A stretch of DNA of 64,000 bases, from NCBI GenBank assembly GCA_921293015.1, contig OV121090.1:22024304-22088303 (forward strand), in the 5' to 3' direction. Below the pieces are notes generated by a model. That model made no database searches. It saw nothing but the letters and a program-made list of their open reading frames with translations, and had not been told where the DNA came from. This document shows positions 56,223 to 64,000 of the stretch, one piece after another (position 1 is the first letter of the stretch; each line of letters opens with the position of its first letter). Both the position numbers and the translations under genes were made by a program. Source of the stretch: Phorcus lineatus (taxonomy: Eukaryota; Mollusca; Gastropoda; Trochida; Trochidae).

Positions 56223-58369
56223 ACAATATGTTTTTTAAATATACAACTATTAAACACTATTAAATCCGTAAGCATGATATTTGCACATGTTCTTTGAAGT
56301 TACAGATGATGATCACAAAACAAGTACATTAATCATTGCTGTTATTTGACCTAACATTAAAATGTTGTGTTGTTATTAATCTTTATATAATGACATTTGG
56401 TCAACACAAATAAAATCTTCTGAAGTGTGAAAAACCAATCTATACAGGCGTAAAACGTAAACATCGTTTAATTGGACTGTTCTGTCGATTCCTATGGCGC
56501 ATAATAAAGATGAAGTGATATAAATGTAATGATATTCTATCTTTATTGTAGGACATGAAAGGCGTAACCAAGCAGAAGTATTTTGTTTGGTTTCAATACA
56601 ATTGGCCACTATTTTACTGTTAACATGATATGTGCAGATGTCCTTTGAAGTGGCACACGATGATTACATAACATCTACATAACTTATAACTATACATACA
56701 TCTTCAAATTCACTTTTCATTTCCGAGTTTGACATTTTCATTATTAAAAATTTCACGATATCACAATACCATGCATCCAGAAAAAATACCAAGGCACATT
56801 AACTTGAATGCTTCACTGAATTTAAGCGGTACCAAAGTTTGCTATTTCCAGTCCCAATTCTCGCAGGTTTACCGCTTTACATAACCACTCTGGTGTTGAA
56901 GGGTTGCTCCCTGAAATAATACAAGCAGCCGTGATATAATTAAAACACATTTTGAAAGTGGCGTATAAATCAACTCACCTTAACTTCACACACTAGTCGA
57001 TCACTAACCATATATAATTGAAAAATCAACTAATAGCCTTGAGCTAATAGGAACTTGCACAAATGTGCAGGAGTGCTTCACAATTTGCGTGACCTATCGC
57101 CTTGGAATCCTCCCAGTAGAAACATCATTACCAGAAGACCAAGAAACACATCTGTGTCTTTCTAAATCTGAGGTGTTGGAGGCAACAATTTATATGAGTC
57201 AGCATTTCATCTCGTAGTCTAAAAACTAATTAAACTTCTATAATATGATTTCAAAAAGAGGCAAAGTGTTCCTTAAGATTGTGTTTCGATGTAAACATTC
57301 TTAAAAATTATTACAAAATAGTTCTTTTTACTTTATAATACATTAGCTAAGGTAATTATATTTAAGTAATGGATAGAATTAATGAAATTACTTTAGAGAT
57401 TCTTCAAGCATTTGGTAAAGTGTAAGGAAAATTAAAAATGATTTCAACTAACCGCTATGAAATTATGAATAGTTTTAGGAGACTTAAAATCATGAAATTA
57501 AAGATTTAAAACTTTTAAGCTCAGAACCCAAGGCCTCATTGAGATCAACGAACTGCGCAAACAATAAGCATACAAACTATGAATAAAGGCTCCTGTCTAT
57601 AAAGATTTCTTATCTGTTTTAATGAAAAGTGAAACTAAGTATAAGTACCTCATACTCTAATTATCATTGAGTACCACGTAAGGACAAAAAGACATATGAT
57701 AAAACCATCTGCAAATAGCGACAAGTCGCATAACAATAATTATATCTGTCAACAAATTACAAAGGAATCTTATGTCGCGGGTTGATTTATTGAAAATGGA
57801 AGATTCTTACATGAAATTTTTACCATTAATCTTTTGTGACGTTCTGGAGATGAAAGATGAAAGAGGATTAATAGAAAGTTTTTCAGAAAAGATCCCATTG
57901 AAAATAAGGTGACGCATGCATTTATGACACTTGTCATTAATGAATAAATTTCTTATTTCAAACACAAGTTGAAAATTGGTTTTCACTTTCAAAAGATACC
58001 TTTGTGTTGAAGGTCATATCAACAGAATGAGCAAAGGAAAGCATAATTGGTATTTTAACAATGAGACAAAAACTGGATTGTCAAGGACATTGTCCCAATG
58101 GTGAAGAACACACCTATCAAGGGGATTCTATGTGAATAACTTGCAAACATCTCTTGAAGGCGGTGAGGCAAAATTCGTCTGAAGTGAGTGACTGGGGATA
58201 GACTACAATAGTTTCCCGTCTTTAACATTACATAGGTGAATAAAGAAAACTAGTAGAAGTATGTCAGTATGAGAGTTGAACATTGAGACAGGATAAATTA
58301 GCATCGTCTCCATTCTGTATCAAGACAGTCAATATAAAACGCACGGTCCTTAATGACAAATTCTACCAA
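56223..58369. other. Gene-free AT-rich stretch
   Basis: No supported gene or repeat family. Confidence 0.45.
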
Positions 58370-58615
58370 TCATTGCGAATGACAAGGCGTTTGTGTTCTG
58401 CAAAGAAGTGTCAAGCGCATATTTGAATAAAGTTTAGCTTTCCGAAATTATACGGAAATAACTGAGGCGATTATAATAATAACTTTTAAGACGGCGTCGC
58501 TGATTGCACAACTAACTTTGATTGCTTTAAATCAGGCCTCTCCATTTCTAGACCGTAAAACGCTTGTAAGAGAAAAGAGGCTATGTGGACATTATGACGG
58601 AGCTACCTCTGTTGT
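58370..58615. repeat. Diverged relative of the MITE at 27091
   Basis: Blocks shared in order with 27250-27490 include GGCGTTTGTGTTCTGCAAAG, ACGGAAATAACTGAGGCGAT, ACGGCGTCGCTGATTG and TTATGACGGAGCTAC. The inverted ends have decayed. Because the TTATGACGGAGCTAC block lies outside the inverted ends at 27091-27471, the mobile unit may be larger than those ends suggest. Confidence 0.65.
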
Positions 58616-60647
58616 AGAGAGTGAACTAAAACATAAATTGAAATAAATTTTGTAAATAATTTAAATAAACTACTGTTAATGATGAAGTGCATTGTATGTT
58701 TTATTGTACATCACTGAAATCTACAAGAAACAGCATCTTACCAAGTAATTATCGTCAAACTCCCAGTAAAACCTTTTTACTCTCAACAAATACTGTTCTC
58801 TCCTTATTATTTTAATACAAATAATAAACACTTCACTATTTAATTTGACTTTTTATGTATTTTAGCCCCAGTTTAAACTTTTTACTCTCAATATCCTCTG
58901 TTCTCTCCTAGTAATATTAAACGACTTTTTATACACTATACCATCCTGTCCACTATTAAATATGTTCTTATAGTGTTCATTTCTACAACTCAGATATTCC
59001 ATTGGAGTAACAGAATATTCTTAATATGAAGACATTTTGATGAGATAGTCGATGTCTTACATGTAACATACAAGGAGCTAACGAATTGTGTAGTTTGCGT
59101 AAGAGTCTGAATACTGGAGTAACATTTATCTACCGTTGGTGGTTTGTAAGCAACCCGGTGCCAATTAATCCATTGAGGAAAAATATACGATACGAATATG
59201 AATAATTCATGAACTAAGGTGACATTGATGACTTTCCTTTACCTGAAAGCCCAGGGTACATAAATTTACGTAATGACATTGTCTGTAATACATTAGAAAC
59301 AACATATAACATTTTAGTTATGTCAGTTTGAATAACGTTTTAATTAAAGTCATGGGAGATGCGAGCAATTAATTATGAATATTAAAGAGATGATATGTAG
59401 TGCTAATATATGTAATCAATTTAGTAACCATCATGTACAATGATAAACCTTGTACAATTATGAATGTAAACAATTCAGAAATACATGCTAAGTTTAATAA
59501 TAAATCATGAATGAAGACCATGAATGCAGTTTCAGTTTGGAAAGACGAGCGCTGTGTATGTTTTATCACGGCATGGAGACTTCGTACCATTCTCCGAACC
59601 CCAAGCTAACATTACAGGCAAACATATGTCTTTAAGTATATGCAAAAAGCACGATTTTAAAACTCTCAGCGGAATCAGGACATTTCCATTAAGAATATTT
59701 AATGCTTGACTCAACGATCCATTCTGCTTGCTGTAATCAAAGTTACACAGAGTATGTTTAATAAATGTTTATTTGGCTGAAATAAGAGTCTTTAGTTCAA
59801 TTCATATATCGTCCCCAAACTGGCATCTTCATGTCTAAATGCCAAAATTCTTGCTTTCAATAATACAAAATCCGCTTTAGAGATGTTAATAGGTCCCCAT
59901 TAATATCAGTTAATTGATCTATTAAACACTATCAACATGTTTTGTCCTTGTATCTGCTAAATAAATTTCCAGAATTACGCTTGAGTCATTGGGGTGCGCT
60001 ATTGTCCGGTTTTCGACCATAAATTACAACGTAAACCTTTTTATTACATACGTACTGAACTGATGGAATGAGGTCGAGATTTTTTCAGATAGATCCACTA
60101 CTTCTCGATTTAAAAACCCCCACTATTAATAAAGTTTGATATTTGATACAACAACATATATGCACTATGTGTCCCTTTAATGATTTTCCTGTAAACAGGA
60201 AAGATGAAACAGACAGTGGTCTATAGCCATGGACCTTTCGATTGGCTTAGTCTGCTGTATAATTACCTAACTGTAATCAAGGTGGAAGTACGCTTTCACA
60301 AACTACATTACAAAGTTTTAACATAACATACATCTTACGTGTTTAAAGTAAGCTATAAAGTTCAAGTGAGATTAGGCATCTCATTAAAACGATGTTGTGA
60401 ATATCCGGAACTGAACTGATGTTAACGAGTCCCAAGCAAATGCAACTGCACAACTGACTTAACGTATTCATGTATAGCAATCAAAGGGGTCTATATAAAC
60501 TGTCATTTATAAATTTGAGAAAAGAGCACATCTGTTAGATAGAATCATTTAACAAACCGGTGTCACAGAATTGAATGAGTAAAATCTGCAGTAAATTGCG
60601 GGATTTTAACTAATATCGATGTGTGTATGAACCACTAATAAATCATT
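58616..60647. other. Gene-free AT-rich stretch
   Basis: No supported exon. The overlapping short frames at 59369-59714 on both strands have no motif. A local duplication of TTTTTACTCTCAA with CTGTTCTCTCC occurs at 58776-58805 and 58880-58905. Confidence 0.45.
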
Positions 60648-60930
60648 CAACGGAAACAAAATATTAATACTCACGCAAATTAAAACATAATAATGAAACA
60701 ACTGCAACTAAATAATCATGCAACACCAAAGAAAGAATCGTGCAACTGACGCTATATAATTACGCAACAAAAACAAAAGATATAACGGAAACCAATTAAC
60801 TATGCAACAGAAACAAAATATTCTTGCACCGAAAACCAACTAATTATTCAACAGCAAAAACATATTCTTGTAAAAGAAACCAGCTAATTATGCAACAGAA
60901 ACTAAAATATCATGCAACAGAAACCAATTT
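60648..60930 (+). repeat. 22-bp degenerate minisatellite
   Basis: About 13 units of a 22-bp repeat occur. They are typified by CAACAGAAACAAAATATTC with a TTG/ATG end, alternating with CAACAGAAACCAACTAATT-type units. Unit length varies between 19 and 28 bp. There is no open frame across it. Confidence 0.7.
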
Positions 60931-61378
60931 CATTTCAAGTTGACCCTTTTCAAATCCAACCTTGCTAAGATGACATTGAATTGCATTTGCCGTATGGTAT
61001 CTTGAAGTGAATAAGAATACTACAAGAAAATCTTTATATTTGATAGGATAACTTTGATTCAATGATCACGATGTGATGACTAAGTACTGTCTTTGAATAA
61101 GGAACGTTACTAATTTATCCGATCATTCCTTAAAGAGTCTTCTCAACTCATTTCTTCCCACGTCACGTCTGCTTAAAGTGCCTCTTATGTGTTCTTTCAA
61201 GTAAAAACCAATCACGATTTTTTGTACCACAGAAAGTGCACTACTTGTAAAAGCGGTCAAAAGAGAACGTCGGTGTGGCTTATTTCCCTCTCACCTCACA
61301 TTAATGGGAATTTAAGGATGTGTCTGACGACATTACAGATGCTCTCTACAAGGTTCCACCGTTTATCTTTTTCGTAGA
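60931..61378. other. Non-coding stretch
   Basis: No supported gene. Confidence 0.4.
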
Positions 61379-61600
61379 TCAGAGACCCCGAGAGCAATGC
61401 CAGCCAGGGAGAGGGATTTAAATGATGAGAGAACGAATGGACAGAAAGGCATATTGCAGGACAGGCAGACAACAGCTTTAGAACGACTCAAGTTTGGTCT
61501 GGTTTCTATCCGTTGACCTGTCCAGGCTCCGGCTGGCATGGCTATCGGGGTTTCTGAAGCACATAAACCACGATAAGGTATCGAGTCAAGTGATGACCTG
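61379..61600 (-). mobile_element. Rearranged S1 copy with inverted ends
   Basis: The right part (61430-61600) is S1 with its head at the right (ACGATAAGGTATCGAGTC). The left edge (61379-61405, TCAGAGACCCCGAGAGC then AATGCCAGCC) is a second, inverted copy of the same head segment found at 61531-61557. The tail half is missing. The result is a 27-bp inverted repeat around a 125-bp centre, and it differs from all other S1 copies here. Confidence 0.7.
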
Positions 61601-62857
61601 TCTATACGTATGTCTAAATATATTGCACCAATGTTTGAGACAGTTGGATAGTTAGGGACCAAGGTTTAGGTTAATGAACATGGAAAACAGCATACTTTTG
61701 TAAACTAACTTAAGATTTAACTTAGCTTTTTTTAAAGAAACCGTTCCTGTACATAAAACATCTATTATTTTCACATGAGCTTACTCCAGTGAAATGAATT
61801 GATTCTAAAGCAGAGAAGCATGACTATAAATGTTGTAAAACAGTTCTGTTATAAATTTTTTGTGAACAAACATCCGGTATATACCAATACCCTAGAAATG
61901 CTATACATTTATTAAACTTGAAGCACATTTTACATTAAATAAAACAGCATCGATTCATTTTAAATTTACAAAAACCACGGCAAAGCATATAGAATTCATA
62001 AAATGATTTACTTGTTTAAATTTTATCTCGGATGTTTCTAAATTGACCAACGTAATTGTTTTCCCTTGCATAATAATCCTGGTTCCATTTAGGAAATTAC
62101 TCCTTATCATTTCCTCTTACTCTCTTTCATCAAAAGGCAAATCTAATCACGTGAGATGCAACATAACCACGAAAGGTTATCTTTAGATATGCTGCATTTG
62201 GAAAGATTGAATTTTTTTATGGACATGTCAAAAATAAGTCTAAGATGAAGCTGATTTTTAGGAGGCAGATTCGTAAGCTTCACCATGAAAAGCATTGACT
62301 TCCTAATCTTGTTCAACTCAACCTCTTTAAAATATGTTTCTAAGAGTAATCAAGGAATTCGCGAATATACACTTTCCGAATTTTTTCTTACCTGTATGAG
62401 AGGAATAACTCGTTGGATCCCAGATACATAAACGGATCTGCTTTAAAAAACGAAATTAGAATAATGCTGATTAAGTGATATTACTTTTCAATAAATATTA
62501 AAAAGGCAATGACATTTTCTTTGAAATGGCAAAACATACATTTGTAGACATATATTTGCATCCTGGAAAAGATAACTCACTATCACAATGCCCAATATAC
62601 AAATTTCAAAAAGTCTGTATTATAATTAAGACACAAACGTTTGCTTTTAAATAAACTTAAACTATTAAATACATTTGACATTTACATATGAAGTCGGGGT
62701 AAAAACTTTCTTCTTTTTGAAAAGGCTTTGTAGAGGTTGAAGAGATAAATAATAATAAATGATAAAAGTTAAGTGTCAACTATTTTCAAGCATAAGACAA
62801 ACAAAAAATTGACTACTAACAAATTGTATAAAACAAATCAATGGATATGCTGTTCCG

Positions 62858-62859
<2 letters not shown>
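61601..62859. other. Gene-free AT-rich stretch
   Basis: No supported gene or repeat. Confidence 0.45.

Positions 62860-62890
<31 letters not shown>
62860..62890 (+). repeat. (C)31 homopolymer
   Basis: A run of 31 cytosines lies in AT-rich surroundings. Exact length is doubtful on any sequencing platform. Confidence 0.9.
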
Positions 62891-63440
62891 ACTTATGTGG
62901 GAAAATATTGTATGGTACACACACATTATAAAACCATTTAAGAATAATGAGGTATAAGAGAAGAAGAAGGAGAGAAGTAGGGTCGAGTCTCTTTGATCAA
63001 TTAGGTATTGTAATCAAATACATCGTTTTCTTATCCTGCCAGCTGTGCTCTTGTGTTCATAGCGACTAATGAGATTCGGTGTTTCCTGTCCACACAAGAA
63101 TCAGCGATTACTACAAGCAGACTGCTACTAAACTACACTACTAAGTCAGTTGGGACTTTTGCTTTACATTGTTTAATCGTTTTGTAAAGAAACTTCGATT
63201 ATTAAGTGACGTTACTGAAATCAGTTTTTTTGGCAGATGTAGGGTTATGAATAGTGATTATTGAAGACAATTCTTAATTTATCAGGTGTTTGCCACTATA
63301 TCAAGTCGCTATTTGTTTGTATTACCAATTTACACTTTATTTTTATTTTTTAACTGTCTAGAAGAGTAAATAAGATATTTTATGAAATTAATTTTGTGAT
63401 CATTAATATTGTTTTCGTATTTCCGTGCACAAATTGAGGC
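62891..63440. other. Non-coding stretch
   Basis: AT-rich sequence with a short GAAGAAGAAGGAGAGAAG purine tract at 62960-62978. Confidence 0.45.
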
Positions 63441-63625
63441 CTATTATGACTATGAATTGCTGTGAAATCCCCTAGCATTAGCTCGAGCTAGTGAACCATG
63501 GGTAGTACTGCGCTGAAATTCAGTGTAGCATTGCACCCAAACCTGACAGCGTGTAGAACAGTTTTCTACTGCAGACAAAGTTGCCGAGCCCCTGCCGGGA
63601 TTCGAACCACGGACCTCTTGATCTT
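63441..63625 (-). mobile_element. tRNA-derived SINE with B box
   Basis: The head is at the right. The inverted B box GGGATTCGAACC (about 63598-63609) is followed leftward by GCAGACAAAGTTGCCGAGCC, TGTAGAACAGTTTTCTACTG and TGAAATTCAGTGTAGC. The 3' tail is missing at the left and the extreme 5' end at the right. It gives the uninterrupted reference order for the SINE split at 31.97/35.76 kb. Confidence 0.8.
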
Positions 63626-64000
63626 TTCGTGATTTGGACTAGATGAACATATTTTTGTTGCGTTGTGAAAGTGAAATTTCGAAAGCGACGTTCTAATAGG
63701 ACCGGATTAATTTGGATTTATATCATTTTGGTACTTGTATACTACCTTGTGTATCTAAATTTTCAAAACAATTTATCAAAGGTCTTTTACGTTTCAAATT
63801 TTTCATTCGGATTTTAATCAACTATATTTAACAGTAAAGTTAATATTCTTGTACTTGGAATTGAAAATTATGAGGCCTGTACTAGTAGCTGGAGCTTTGA
63901 AGTATGCGCTTTGATACCTAAGCCAACCGAGAATGATCAGTTTTGTTCTTCTAGAAAAAAAGTACAATGGTCCCAGCTTATTCTACCTACATTGTGTACA
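63626..64000. other. Non-coding stretch to window edge
   Basis: Nothing recognised. Confidence 0.4.

Noticed and set aside
1..64000. CRISPR arrays, bacterial operons or prophage genes
   Set aside because: No spaced direct repeats with unique spacers, no polycistronic coding and no Shine-Dalgarno-led genes. The window is eukaryotic in character.

Overview
This 64 kb window looks like AT-rich nuclear DNA of an invertebrate animal. The evidence is exons with GT/AG introns, non-LTR and LTR retrotransposons, tRNA-derived SINEs and many DNA-transposon families. There are no operons, no bacterial gene structure and no intact long host gene. The SINE tails (GTGAGTGAGTTGGGGTTTAACG and the TTTAACGCCGC block) resemble repeats I remember from marine gastropods, so a mollusc is my best guess. 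That part is inference.

Left third (1-21 kb). This holds most of the coding-like material, and all of it is broken or incomplete. An EnSpm/CACTA-type transposase remnant (3.3-4.6 kb, DUF4218-like region) is followed by a five-exon pseudogene resembling DUF4806 proteins (5.1-7.05 kb). A SINE-like repeat, here called S1, has landed in both. Next come a small spliced gene of unknown family (first exon 10194-10269), a broken minus-strand first exon at 14.9 kb, a THAP-domain remnant at 15.7 kb, a TIR-flanked hAT-like element that keeps only its zinc-finger ORF (18.5-19.7 kb), and a minus-strand first exon resembling P2X7R_C-domain proteins (20.4 kb). Three arrays of a degenerate 24-bp repeat (9.84, 15.1 and 20.6 kb) each lie about 100-250 bp upstream of one or two of these first exons. 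This is the most unusual pattern in the window.

Middle (22-36.8 kb). A young LTR retrotransposon without coding capacity (22359-24833) has 420-bp LTRs that differ at two positions. A three-level nest follows: a tRNA-derived SINE is split by LINE-A, and LINE-A is split by an antisense LINE-B. Both LINEs have perfect target-site duplications. A pogo/Tigger-like deletion derivative with TA target sites is at 36.0-36.8 kb.

Right part (37-64 kb). This is gene-poor. It contains LINE 3'-end fragments, two CATCCTG-ended TIR elements with 9-bp target duplications (47.8-48.1 and 50.15-51.55 kb), a 65-bp-arm palindrome at 55.9 kb, a 22-bp minisatellite at 60.7 kb, an (AT)n tract and a 31-base C run.

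The genes do not form a pathway. The sequence records repeated insertion and decay of mobile elements. Coordinates of element ends are firm where a target-site duplication is stated and approximate elsewhere.
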